64,000 nt of DNA from positions 27,354 to 91,353 of the forward strand of contig DASTYE010000118.1 in the NCBI GenBank assembly GCA_035765135.1. The letters run 5' to 3'. Positions 51,384-60,104 of the stretch are shown piece after piece; positions within the stretch are counted from its first letter, which is position 1; every line of letters begins with the position of its first letter. The stretch comes from JAICNG01 sp035765135. GTDB taxonomy: Bacteria; Gemmatimonadota; Gemmatimonadetes; Gemmatimonadales; Gemmatimonadaceae. The translations under genes and the position numbers were made by a program. The notes beneath the pieces are model-generated. The model had not been told where the DNA came from and made no database searches. It saw nothing but the letters and a program-made list of their open reading frames with translations.

Positions 51384-52147
51384 GAGAGCCGCTCCGCCAT
51401 GATTGTCGCGAGGTTGACGTAGGCCTGCGACGCCGCGTCAGCAGGGTCACGAAGCACCACCGGCTGACCCGCGGCGAACGCGTCCGCGGTCGCGGCCGTG
51501 CGTGGAACCAGCACGTCGAAGACCATGTTGCGCGGTAGATTCTGCTTCACGTATTCCACCACACGCACGCACGCCGCGTTGGTCGGCTCATACATGGTGA
51601 GCACGAGCCCATCGAGGGTGAGGTCCTCGTTGAGGGAGATGACGTCCTGTATGCCCCGGAGGATCTGCGGCGTCGTTTGGAGTGCCAGCGGCTCGCATTG
51701 CAGCGGCACGATCACGTGTTGGCTTCCCTCGAGCACCTTGCGGACAATGTCGCCAAGCCCCGGCGGCGTGTCGACGATCACGACGTGGCAGCGCTTGCGC
51801 GCTTCCTCGAACAGCTGGAGCAACAGCGGCGTCTCCGTGAGGAGCTCGTGATAGAGTCGCTGGTCAACCTCATGGGTGACGTTTCCGGCGAGCACCACGC
51901 GCATCCACGGGAGCGCCGTGGGAAGCACGATCTCGCGGAGCGACTTCACCCCGTTGAGGTAGTCGGAGAGGCCATGCACCGCATGTCCCCGGCGCAGCCC
52001 GACACCGTATCGTACCGCGCCCTGCGGATCGGCATCGACGATCAACGTCTTGAGCCCGCGTCGCGCGAACGCGGCCGCGAGGTTCACCGCGGTGGTGGTT
52101 TTTCCGACGCCGCCCTTCTGGCTGACGACCGCGAGAACCTCTCCCAC
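51380..52147 (-). CDS. ParA/Soj-family ATPase
   Basis: A 255-residue Walker-type partition ATPase. The deviant Walker A is VVSQKGGVGKTTTAVNLAAAF, Walker A' and B are LIVDADPQGAVRYGVG and VVIVDTPPGLG, and the DNA-binding C-terminal region is present. GTG start 3 bases after the TPR gene. No parB or parS follows, and the partners are an envelope lipoprotein and acyl-CoA ligase, so it may position a cellular structure rather than the chromosome (inference). Confidence 0.9.
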   Translation of the reverse strand: MGEVLAVVSQKGGVGKTTTAVNLAAAFARRGLKTLIVDADPQGAVRYGVGLRRGHAVHGLSDYLNGVKSLREIVLPTALPWMRVVLAGNVTHEVDQRLYHELLTETPLLLQLFEEARKRCHVVIVDTPPGLGDIVRKVLEGSQHVIVPLQCEPLALQTTPQILRGIQDVISLNEDLTLDGLVLTMYEPTNAACVRVVEYVKQNLPRNMVFDVLVPRTAATADAFAAGQPVVLRDPADAASQAYVNLATIMAERLS

Positions 52148-52150
52148 GCG

Positions 52151-52606
52151 CTACTCGAGCTCGGGCGCGGCGTCCACGGAGCCCTCGCTCGATGCCAGCT
52201 GATCGAGCGTCTGCTGCGCATGCCGAACCCACCGATCCGCTTCAGCGCTCTTGGGCGGATTGGAGAGAAAGGCATGAAGGTGTCGCTGCGCGCCGGCGAG
52301 GTCGCCACGCTTCAGGAGAAGGAACGCAAGCCCATAGTGCGCGCCCGACAGCTGCGGATCGAGCTCGAGCGCGCGACGGTACGAGCGCACGGCGTCGTCG
52401 AGCTGCCCGGTCTTGGAAAACGCGATAGCCATGTTCTGGAGGATGCGGGGATCGTTGGGCTGATCCCGCAGCGCGAGGCGATACGAGGTGAGCGCCGCAT
52501 CGAAATCACCTTGACGCTCGAGCGCGAGCGCCTCGGTGAGATAGTCGATGCGCTTCGGCCTGATATGCTCGGAGTTGCCGCCGAAGACCCGGCGCCACCA
52601 GGACAT
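52151..52606 (-). CDS. TPR-repeat protein
   Basis: A 151-residue soluble protein starting at the ATG of MSWWRRVFGG. Residues about 20-125 hold three tetratricopeptide repeats (e.g. ALALERQGDFDAALTSYRLAL, here two helices of 34-residue spacing; SGAHYGLAFLLLKRGDLAGA). A protein-protein adaptor, first gene of the TPR-ParA-lipoprotein-FadD operon. The open frame upstream of 52606 lacks support. Confidence 0.82.
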   Translation of the reverse strand: MSWWRRVFGGNSEHIRPKRIDYLTEALALERQGDFDAALTSYRLALRDQPNDPRILQNMAIAFSKTGQLDDAVRSYRRALELDPQLSGAHYGLAFLLLKRGDLAGAQRHLHAFLSNPPKSAEADRWVRHAQQTLDQLASSEGSVDAAPELE

Positions 52607-52755
52607 GGAATACGGGGCGATGAGAGCGCGCGCGGCAGAGGCCCGAGCGCGCGAAGGGACATGCGGAACAATGCGAGACCCGGTCCGCTGCCCGGCAAAG
52701 TTACCGACCGGATAGTCGGCGGGCAACCGCGCTCCCGTCCGGTGAACCGCTTGCG

Positions 52756-52763
52756 TAGCTTAT
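52756..52763 (+). promoter_or_regulatory. Possible -10-like box before the phosphoribosyltransferase gene
   Basis: TAGCTTAT, 83 bases before the ATG at 52846, in the 239-base divergent gap with the TPR gene. Same core as boxes near lipA and coaE. No -35 seen. The rest of the gap shows only a GCCTAAC motif and a ribosome site. Confidence 0.3.
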
Positions 52764-52845
52764 GGTTCGGAGGCCTCCGCTGGTGTCGTGCGTCACTTCG
52801 GGCGCCGCATCTCGCCGCCTAACCGCTCTTCAGGAGTCGTCGCGC

Positions 52846-53376
52846 ATGAGCCCTCGCCGCGTCACCACCGACCCAGCCCGGGGCGTCCTGGAGGTCGAGT
52901 GGCCTCTCTTCGGCGAGCTCTCGCGGGCGCTCGCCTTGAAGGTCGCCCGTGCGTACGACCCCGACCTCGTGGTTGGGATCGCCACCGCCGGCGTGATCCC
53001 GGGCGCCGTGATCGCCGCGATTCTCGATGTGGACTTTCATTCGATGATCGTCAGCCGCCGCTTCGGCGCCGACCATCCGCGCGACACACCGGCGATTCTG
53101 GGTGCCGCCCCCATCGGCGTGCGTGGTCAGCACGTACTCGTGGTCGATGAGACCTGTGATTCGGGAGACACTCTGCGTCTGGCCGTGGCCGCGATCGTCA
53201 ACGCCGGAGCAGCCGACGTACGCACCGCGGTCGGCTTTCGTACCGGCACTTATGCGCCGGACTTCGCCGCGCTCGAGACCGAATCGCTCATCATCCTCCC
53301 CTGGGACCGGGAGGTCCTGGTCGATGGAGAGCTGGTCATCAGGCCGGAATACGCGGACGCCCTCAAGGACAAATGA
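52846..53376 (+). CDS. Purine-type phosphoribosyltransferase
   Basis: A 176-residue type I phosphoribosyltransferase, start ATG 52846 with AGGAG ten bases upstream. The PRPP motif is VLVVDETCDSGDTLRLA, and the middle has LVVGIATAGVIPGAVIAAIL, typical of xanthine/hypoxanthine-guanine transferases. Substrate is not settled; xanthine-guanine PRTases are the nearest in layout. Its TGA stop begins the family A hairpin. Confidence 0.82.
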   Translation: MSPRRVTTDPARGVLEVEWPLFGELSRALALKVARAYDPDLVVGIATAGVIPGAVIAAILDVDFHSMIVSRRFGADHPRDTPAILGAAPIGVRGQHVLVVDETCDSGDTLRLAVAAIVNAGAADVRTAVGFRTGTYAPDFAALETESLIILPWDREVLVDGELVIRPEYADALKDK

Positions 53377-53438
53377 CGAATGAGGACGAAGGACCGAGGA
53401 ATTCGCGTTCCTCGGTCCTTCGTCCTCATTCCTCGTTC
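53376..53438. repeat. Long hairpin repeat, family A copy 2
   Basis: Near-perfect inverted repeat: left arm 53376-53402 (GACGAATGAGGACGAAGGAC and on) and right arm 53408-53438, five-base loop. It exactly fills the 66 bases between two convergent genes and should form a very stable stem on either strand, a bidirectional terminator candidate. It is the tightest of the three family A copies. Confidence 0.88.
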
Positions 53439-53442
53439 GCCC

Positions 53443-53997
53443 CTAAACGTTCTCGAGCGCGTCCTCGTATCCGGCGCCGGCTCCCATCTGCTCGTAGACG
53501 GTCGACATCACCGCGTTGTTCCCGAGCAGGAACCGGCAGCGCGGGTCGCCCATGGAGCGACACTCCACCTCCAGCACGGCGATCTGCGCGTCGGCAATGC
53601 GGCCGAAGAAGTCGGCGAACATGCCCGTCGAGAGATGGCATCCCGGGTGGTCGATGCCCGCGTCGGGATCGGCCTCGCCCCAGTCCGGCGAATCGAGAGT
53701 CGCGACCGCATCGCGCAGTGAGCCGATCTTGAGCGTGCCCCAACCGGCGTCGCGGAAATACGCGGAGGCGTGCTCCTCGAACTCTTCGATCCCCAACTCC
53801 TCCGGCTCATCCAGCCCCCGCGTGGCGAGCCAGTGGCGGAACGACGCGAACAGGGTCTCCCCGCCCGCGTATCCAGCCTCCTGGAGGTAGGCGGCAGCGG
53901 CGGGGCCGGCGTCGCGAATGAGCGCCGTGCGGAGCGCGGCGAGAGCAGGGCGGCTCAGCGCCACCATTTGGTGTCCGGTGAGGTCGAACGAAGGCAT
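53443..53997 (-). CDS. V4R (4-vinyl reductase) domain protein
   Basis: A 184-residue protein whose C-terminal half is a V4R/XylR-N-type small-molecule-binding domain: PGCHLSTGMFADFFGRIAD, then AVLEVECRSMGDPRCRFLLG with two conserved cysteines that bind metal or hydrocarbon ligands in relatives. The N-terminal half is helical (LRTALIRDAGPAAAAYLQEAG). Domain of this kind is found in regulators and bacteriochlorophyll BchJ; here it stands alone. Six bases from ligA on the same strand. Confidence 0.82.
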   Translation of the reverse strand: MPSFDLTGHQMVALSRPALAALRTALIRDAGPAAAAYLQEAGYAGGETLFASFRHWLATRGLDEPEELGIEEFEEHASAYFRDAGWGTLKIGSLRDAVATLDSPDWGEADPDAGIDHPGCHLSTGMFADFFGRIADAQIAVLEVECRSMGDPRCRFLLGNNAVMSTVYEQMGAGAGYEDALENV

Positions 53998-54006
53998 GGA
54001 AGACTC

Positions 54007-56037
54007 CTAACGCGTGTCGCGTATGCGGCGGAGCAGCGAGGCCTCATCGATCACCTCGACGCCGAGTGCTTTCGCCTTGTCGAGCTTGCTGCCGGCGGCG
54101 TCACCCGCCACGACGAAATCTGTATTCTTCGAGACCGAGCCCGCTACACGGCCGCCGTTCGCCTCGACCAGCTCCGTGGCCTGCTGCCGCGAAAGCGTCG
54201 GCAAGGTCCCGGTGATGACGACCGTCTTCCCGTCGAGGGCACCGCCGGTCGTGCGAGGGCGCGGCTCCTCGAACTCGACGCCCAGCCTTCGGAGCTTCTT
54301 GATGAGCTGACGCGTCGTCGGATTCTCGAAGAATGCCACGACCGCGCGCGCCGTCGTTTCACCGATCCCGTGCACGGCGAGAATTTCGGCTTCCGTCGCC
54401 TTCGACAGCGCATCGAGCGATCCGAAGTGGCGGGCGAGCAGCTGCGCGGCCCCGGCCCCGACGTGACGGATCCCGAGCCCGTTCAGCAGACGAGAGAAGG
54501 GCCGCGTCTTCGCCTCCTCGATCGCCGAGATCAGATTCTCGGCGCTCTTCTCGGCGAACCGGTCCAGCTTCACCAGGTCGTCGAGCGCGAGCGCGAAGAT
54601 GTCGGCGACGTCGGTCACCAGCCCGGCATCGACCAGCTGCTCGATACGTGCGTAGGAGAGGCCGCGAATGTCCAGCGCGCCTCGTGACGCGAAATGCACG
54701 AGCCCTTCGAGGCGTCGCCCAGGACATGCGACATTGGGACAGTACACGGCGACCCCATCCTGGTCGCGCTCCACTGGCGTGCCGCACGCCGGACATTTCT
54801 TCGGCATGCGCCACCGGCGCTCCGATCCATCCCGCCGATCGGGAACGGGGGCAATGACCTGCGGAATGACCTCGCCGGCTCGCTTTACCTGCACCCAGTC
54901 CCCGATCCGCAGATCCTTGGTGGTCACCAGGTCCTCGTTATGCAGTGTCGCGAGCTTGACGGTGGCGCCGCCGATCTCCACCGGCTCGAGTACCGCGAAC
55001 GGGTTGAGTGCTCCGGTGCGTCCCACGTTCACCTGAATGTCCAGCAGCTTCGTGACGGCGATGTCAGGCGCGAACTTTCGCGCAATGGCCCAGCGCGGCT
55101 CCCGCCCTCCGACGACGCCCAGCTCGTCCTGGAGCGAAAACGAGTTGACCTTCACGACCACGCCGTCGATCGCGAAGTTGAGCGATGGGCGGAGTTTGGA
55201 CTCCACCTCCCGCACGAAGGCGAACACGTCATCGAGTGTCTCCGCGTGAATGCGGTTTGGCTCCACCGGAACGCCCCACTCGGTGAGCGCCTCGAGCAGC
55301 TCCCACTGCGTCTTGAACGGCTTTCGCTCCCCGTCCGGCACCGCGGCCGAGAACCCGTAGAACCGGAGTCGGCGCTCGGCGGTGATCGCCGGGTCGAGCT
55401 GCCGAAGAGATCCGGCAGCGGCATTGCGTGGATTGGCGAACAGCGATTCGCCGGCCGCGGCGCGCTGCTGGTTGAGATGCTCGAAGGCGTCGAACGGGAA
55501 GTACACCTCCCCGCGAATCTCGAGGCGCGGTGGCGGCCGCTTCGCGCGCAGACGCAGCGGGACGTCGCGAACCGTGCGCAGGTTGGGGGTGACGACCTCT
55601 CCGATGGTGCCGTTGCCTCGCGTGGCGCCGACGACGAGCACGCCATCTTCGTACGTGAGGCTCACCGCGGCCCCGTCGATTTTCAGCTCGGCGGTGTAAT
55701 CGCGGCGGGCCGCGTCTCCGGCGATGCGCGCGATGCGGTCCGTCCACTCGCGTAGCTCGTCGTCATCGAACGCATTGCCGAGCGACAGCATGGATACGAG
55801 ATGCGTATGCTTCGCGAGCTGCCCTTGCGGCGGCGCGCCCACCCGCTGCGTGGGCGAGTCCGGGGTTCGCAGCTCCGGGTGCGCGCGCTCCAGCTCGAGC
55901 AGCTCGCGAAACTTGCGATCGTACTCGGCGTCGGAGATCTCCGGTCGATCGAGGACGTAGTATTCGTAGCTCGCGCGCTCCAGCTCTTCACGCAACGTCG
56001 CCGCGCGGGCGGACAGCCCCGTCAGTCCATCAGCCAT
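54007..56037 (-). CDS. ligA: NAD+-dependent DNA ligase
   Basis: Essential replicative ligase of 676 aa from the ATG of MADGLTGLSARAATL (an ATG at 56100 adds 21 residues unlike the family). Features in order: Ia domain, adenylation lysine in AELKIDGAAVSL, OB fold, zinc finger CPACGTPVERDQDGVAVYCP ending in CPGR, HhH repeats, and a C-terminal BRCT (TGTLPTLSRQQATELVEANG). Its TAG stop falls in a CGTTAGG sequence. Divergent from the HerA-like gene at 56258 across about 220 bases in which I see no clear promoter. Confidence 0.95.
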   Translation of the reverse strand: MADGLTGLSARAATLREELERASYEYYVLDRPEISDAEYDRKFRELLELERAHPELRTPDSPTQRVGAPPQGQLAKHTHLVSMLSLGNAFDDDELREWTDRIARIAGDAARRDYTAELKIDGAAVSLTYEDGVLVVGATRGNGTIGEVVTPNLRTVRDVPLRLRAKRPPPRLEIRGEVYFPFDAFEHLNQQRAAAGESLFANPRNAAAGSLRQLDPAITAERRLRFYGFSAAVPDGERKPFKTQWELLEALTEWGVPVEPNRIHAETLDDVFAFVREVESKLRPSLNFAIDGVVVKVNSFSLQDELGVVGGREPRWAIARKFAPDIAVTKLLDIQVNVGRTGALNPFAVLEPVEIGGATVKLATLHNEDLVTTKDLRIGDWVQVKRAGEVIPQVIAPVPDRRDGSERRWRMPKKCPACGTPVERDQDGVAVYCPNVACPGRRLEGLVHFASRGALDIRGLSYARIEQLVDAGLVTDVADIFALALDDLVKLDRFAEKSAENLISAIEEAKTRPFSRLLNGLGIRHVGAGAAQLLARHFGSLDALSKATEAEILAVHGIGETTARAVVAFFENPTTRQLIKKLRRLGVEFEEPRPRTTGGALDGKTVVITGTLPTLSRQQATELVEANGGRVAGSVSKNTDFVVAGDAAGSKLDKAKALGVEVIDEASLLRRIRDTR

Positions 56038-56257
56038 GGTCGTGATCGCTCGGAACCCCGCGTCACTGGCCGCACTTCCGAAGTGCGTGACGGGGAACAC
56101 CGTGTGGGACGTTCAATTTGGTGCGGCACCCGGGCACGAGCCAAGTGGCCAAACCGGGGGTCCCCCGGTTCGCGCCACATCGATGCCCCCTGTACATTCT
56201 CGCGTGATATTCCCGGTGATTCGGTGGCGGGGATACCTCGAGCGACAGGAGTCGAAG

Positions 56258-57799
56258 GTGGACGAGAGCGTTTTGGCGGCGGCGCGCGCCGCGTTCCCTG
56301 TGGGTCAGGCGTCGGTCACGCTCGGCGCCGTCGTACACGGCGGTCACACGCACCCCGAGCCAACCGTGCGGCTCGCGCTGCCGATGATGAACCGCCATGG
56401 GCTGATCGCCGGGGCAACCGGCACAGGGAAGACGAAGACTCTTCAGCTCATGGCTGAACAACTCTCGGCGGCTGGAGTTCCCGTTTTTCTCGCCGACGTG
56501 AAGGGCGATGTGTCCGGCGTTGCCGCGCCGGGTGAGCCATCGCCGCGTGTGACGCAGCGCGCCACCGAGACCGGATACACCTGGACGCCCACTGGATATC
56601 CGGTCGAGTTTCTGAGTCTCACCGGCGCACATGGCGCGCAGATGCGGGCGACGGTGTCCTCGTTTGGCCCGCTGCTTCTCGCCAAGGTGCTGGGCCTCAA
56701 CGAGACGCAGGCATCAGTGCTGGCGATGGTCTTCAAGTACGCCGACGATCGCGGCCTGCTGCTGCTCGACTTCAGCGACCTTCGATCAGTGCTTCAGTAT
56801 CTCTCCGGCGAAGGTGCGTCGGAGCTGGCCGAGTACGGTGGCATGTCGAAGCAGACGGTCGGAGTGCTGCTCCGCGAGATGGTGCAGCTCGAGCAGCAGG
56901 GCGCCGGTGCCTTTTTCGGCGAGCCCGAGTTTGACCTCAACGACCTGCTTCAGGTGGCGCCCGACGGTCGCGGCGTGATGAGCGTTCTCGAGCTGCAGGA
57001 CGTGCAGGACAAGCCGGCGCTTTCCTCGACATTCATGATGTGGATGCTGGCGCGTCTCTATCATACCCTCCCGGAGGTGGGGGACCTCGACAAGCCGAAG
57101 CTGGTGTTCTTCTTCGACGAGGCGCATCTCCTGTTCGAGGGCGCGAGTCCCGCGTTCAGGGAGCAGGTGGAGCAGGTCGCGCGACTGATCCGGTCGAAGG
57201 GCGTCGGCGTCTTTTTCGTGACCCAGAGCCCGAAGGACGTGCCCGCGGACATCCTCGCGCAGTTGGGCAATCGGGTGCAGCACGCGCTGCGTGCGTTCAC
57301 GCCTGACGACGACAAGGCGCTCCGCGCCGCCGCGCGCACATTTCCGAAGACGAAATTCTACGACATCGAGGAAACACTGACCACGCTTGGCATTGGCGAG
57401 GCGCTGGTGACCGTCCTCGATAGCAAGGGAGTGCCGACGCCCCCGTTTGCTGTGCGCATGATCCCGCCAAGCTCACGGATGAGTCCCCTCGCCCCGTCGG
57501 AGCTCCAACAACGAGTCATGTCGTCGGCGCAGGTGCGCGAGTATGCGAAGCCGGTGGACCGGGAAAGTGCCCGCGAGATGATCGCCGCGCGCGCGGCCGA
57601 AGCCGCGCGAGTGGCGAGTGAGGCGGAGAGTCGGATGCCGACGCAGTCACCACAAACGTCGCGAGGGCGAGCGACCCGCGAGCCGCCGAGCGCGCTCGAG
57701 CAGGCACTGAAGTCGCCGCTGGCGCGAACGGTGGCGGGCGTCGTCACCCGTGGCTTGATGGGAGCGCTCCTCGGCGGAACGCGGCGTCGCCGGCGCTAG
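56258..57799 (+). CDS. HerA-like ATPase, DUF853/YjgR family
   Basis: A 513-residue HerA/FtsK-superfamily ATPase of the DUF853 type. Start GTG 56258 with CAGGAG about seven bases upstream; the frame is open back to 56036 but lacks support. Walker A is AGATGTGKTKTLQ, Walker B is LVFFFDEAHLLF, with KGVGVFFVTQSPKDVPADI after it and an arginine-rich tail. It lacks a HAS barrel and a NurA neighbour, so it is distinct from the 34.2 kb HerA. Function of this family is unproven; opposite strand and 8 bases from the next gene. Confidence 0.87.
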   Translation: MDESVLAAARAAFPVGQASVTLGAVVHGGHTHPEPTVRLALPMMNRHGLIAGATGTGKTKTLQLMAEQLSAAGVPVFLADVKGDVSGVAAPGEPSPRVTQRATETGYTWTPTGYPVEFLSLTGAHGAQMRATVSSFGPLLLAKVLGLNETQASVLAMVFKYADDRGLLLLDFSDLRSVLQYLSGEGASELAEYGGMSKQTVGVLLREMVQLEQQGAGAFFGEPEFDLNDLLQVAPDGRGVMSVLELQDVQDKPALSSTFMMWMLARLYHTLPEVGDLDKPKLVFFFDEAHLLFEGASPAFREQVEQVARLIRSKGVGVFFVTQSPKDVPADILAQLGNRVQHALRAFTPDDDKALRAAARTFPKTKFYDIEETLTTLGIGEALVTVLDSKGVPTPPFAVRMIPPSSRMSPLAPSELQQRVMSSAQVREYAKPVDRESAREMIAARAAEAARVASEAESRMPTQSPQTSRGRATREPPSALEQALKSPLARTVAGVVTRGLMGALLGGTRRRRR

Positions 57800-57807
57800 G
57801 CACCGAA

Positions 57808-58155
57808 CTAATTCGGCGGACTCTTCGGTGAGTCCTCCAGGGCGCGAATGGGGCCGGTCAGCTCGACCCGCACGGTATGTCCTTCGAGCCGGCTCGGAAT
57901 CACCCGACGACTCGCGGAGATAGAGTCGGAGACGAGGACGCGGATGCAGGGGCTGCCGTCGCACAAACCAATGGCGGTCCCGACGACGCCTGGCAGAGAC
58001 ATCAGCGAGTCGGTGTGCGTGGCCAGGACGTCTTCGATCCTTCTCGAGCTCACCTGAGCCTCCTCGTCCGGGGCGCCGCGGCTCGTGCAGCGTGTGAACG
58101 TGCCTAACGCCGCACCAGCCGCGAGCGCGATCAAGCCGCGTCGAACCCGCGTCAC
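57808..58155 (-). CDS. Small lipoprotein sharing a domain with the adjacent protease
   Basis: A 115-residue exported protein; the signal ends near FTRCTSR, a possible lipobox. The body THTDSLMSLPGVVGTAIGLCDG then SPCIRVLVSDS parallels the N-terminus of the next gene (RHTDALLEIPGVVGTAVGRLPNG, GIRVFLASP). It thus looks like the stand-alone version of that pro-region or inhibitor-like domain. A pair of cysteines may form a disulfide. Six bases after the protease-like gene. Confidence 0.75.
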   Translation of the reverse strand: MTRVRRGLIALAAGAALGTFTRCTSRGAPDEEAQVSSRRIEDVLATHTDSLMSLPGVVGTAIGLCDGSPCIRVLVSDSISASRRVIPSRLEGHTVRVELTGPIRALEDSPKSPPN

Positions 58156-58161
58156 CGGTGC

Positions 58162-59922
58162 TCAGGGCCGGCGGACGATGATCGCGGTCCCGTTGCTGTC
58201 GCCGTCCGGATCATGGTTCGCCGCCGACTCGTAGGTGAATCCCGTCCGTGTCGCGCTGCTCACCGTGAACCGAATCTGGGATGCGCCGAGCGATATCGAT
58301 GGGAATAGCACGATACACGTACCGTTGCCGCCGCCGTCGCCCGTCGTGCAGGTATTGGAATTCAATCCGCTACGGCTCCACCGACCGACGACGGTGACCC
58401 CGTTGAGCGGTTGGTGATTCGCATCGTGAACGGTGATGTCCACCGTCGCGGACCAGCTCGAGGCGCCCCTCATTGGGAAGCCGTCCAGGTCGCCGATGTG
58501 TATCCCCACGCTTGGCGGGTTCACCGTCGTCGTCGTCGACCGCTCGTTGTTCGTGGCGTTCTCGTCGGCGAACGCGTGTGCCGCGCTGAGCGTGTGTGCG
58601 CCGATCGAGGCGCCGCTCGTGTTCCATGAGAACGTGAGCGAGGCGCTCGCCCCTGGCGCCAGCCCAGGGACGGCCTGAGTGCCCATCCTCAGGCCATCCG
58701 TGACGTCGTCGAGCGTGACATCGAACGGCGACGCAACGTCCGCTGTTCCGACATTTCGTACCGTTACGACGACGCTCGCCGTTGCACCTTGAGTCACCGA
58801 GGTCGGTGCGGTGACGCTTGCGACCGCGATATCGACGAGCGGCGTCGGTGGCGGGGCGTTGCCAGCGTCGATCGACACGCCAAAGTGAGCGAGAACGAGG
58901 TCGAGACGATTCGCGATCGTCTGGGTGCTGCTTCCCGCGAACAGCAAGGCCACGGGACTCCTGCTCGCGTCGTCGGTCACGATGAGCGACCCGGAGTCTC
59001 CGCCACCGCTGAAGCCGCCCGGCTCGATGATCAACTGGTCAACGAAACGCGCCGACTTCGTGCAAAAGATGAACACGACCTCGTAGCAGATGCTCACTGT
59101 GGCGTTGATACCGGTGATCGTCCCTTTCGTGAGCTTGGTCGTGCGCCCGTACTTCTGCACCGGAATTCCAAGCAGCGCGTTCTTGTCGTCGATGAGCCCG
59201 TCTCCGTTCGCGTCGCCGAAAATCGTCGAGCCGGGCACCCCATAGCCGTCATCGCCGGGCGTCCCAAACCCTACGTCCGCACCGTTCACCTGCGCGAGCG
59301 CGGCGTCCATGGTATTCGCCGCGGTGCTCGAGAAGTCGATCGCGCGGAACGCGGCCAACGTACCGATCTGGTCGGCGGCGGTCCCGCCATCGTACGCGCC
59401 GGGCTGCCACGTCGCGTCGCCAATACTCGCGTTGTTGCCGTTCGCGAGCACGTGATTGTTGCTGAGGATAAAGACCGTTCCAACGGAGTTGATGACCCGC
59501 GCGCCCAGCGTTCCCGCGGTGATCGCCGGATGACCAACGGAGAAGCCGAGCGGAGCCGGCCTGAGCCTCGTCGTGGGATCGCTCAACGCCACGAAGAGTC
59601 CTGTGACTTCTGTGGCGACGGGAACGCCGGCGATGGTACCAGGCACCCCTTCCACGTTCGGCGATGCGAGAAAGACTCGGATCCCGGTTCGCCCGTTCGG
59701 CAAGCGACCCACCGCGGTGCCAACGACGCCGGGTATTTCCAGAAGGGCATCCGTGTGACGGCTCTGCGCGTTGATCGCGAGGCGCATCTCGAAGGCGAGC
59801 GCGGCCGAGTGGTTCGCGGCGGTCTCTGGCCCGGTGAGTGTCGGACGACTGTCGGCGCAGGCGGCGAGGGCGACAGCGAGTATCGCCACCACGGTGGCTG
59901 GCCGAGCGAGACTGGGGGTCAT
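58162..59922 (-). CDS. Secreted trypsin-like (S1-fold) protein with CARDB domain
   Basis: A 586-residue lipoprotein-type export protein (lipobox LAAC, Cys 22). ATG at 59922 has AGGAG upstream. Order: signal; a short domain HTDALLEIPGVVGTAVG (about residues 55-110); an S1-like fold with candidate triad His in LSNNHVLANG, Asp in NTMDAALAQV, Ser in GGDSGSLIV; a calcium-type loop GDANGDGLID; a CARDB-type domain (VAPTSVTQGATASVVVTVRNVG); and a final beta domain ending at residue 586. Probably an active extracellular protease. The lower partner gene encodes its small domain alone. Confidence 0.84.
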   Translation of the reverse strand: MTPSLARPATVVAILAVALAACADSRPTLTGPETAANHSAALAFEMRLAINAQSRHTDALLEIPGVVGTAVGRLPNGRTGIRVFLASPNVEGVPGTIAGVPVATEVTGLFVALSDPTTRLRPAPLGFSVGHPAITAGTLGARVINSVGTVFILSNNHVLANGNNASIGDATWQPGAYDGGTAADQIGTLAAFRAIDFSSTAANTMDAALAQVNGADVGFGTPGDDGYGVPGSTIFGDANGDGLIDDKNALLGIPVQKYGRTTKLTKGTITGINATVSICYEVVFIFCTKSARFVDQLIIEPGGFSGGGDSGSLIVTDDASRSPVALLFAGSSTQTIANRLDLVLAHFGVSIDAGNAPPPTPLVDIAVASVTAPTSVTQGATASVVVTVRNVGTADVASPFDVTLDDVTDGLRMGTQAVPGLAPGASASLTFSWNTSGASIGAHTLSAAHAFADENATNNERSTTTTVNPPSVGIHIGDLDGFPMRGASSWSATVDITVHDANHQPLNGVTVVGRWSRSGLNSNTCTTGDGGGNGTCIVLFPSISLGASQIRFTVSSATRTGFTYESAANHDPDGDSNGTAIIVRRP

Positions 59923-60104
59923 CTCATCGCTCCTGACGTGAGAGGACGCGAAGGCTTGGCGATCGTCGGCGATCGGGGGAACCATCATGGCAGGGACCGC
60001 CGCAGGACGCAAGTCGTCAGGCAGGCAGCGGTGAAACGGATGGCGTCGTGAGGTCCCTGCGACGGCGGCGCCCGTTAGGTGCGCTCACTCGGCAGCGACC
60101 GGGC

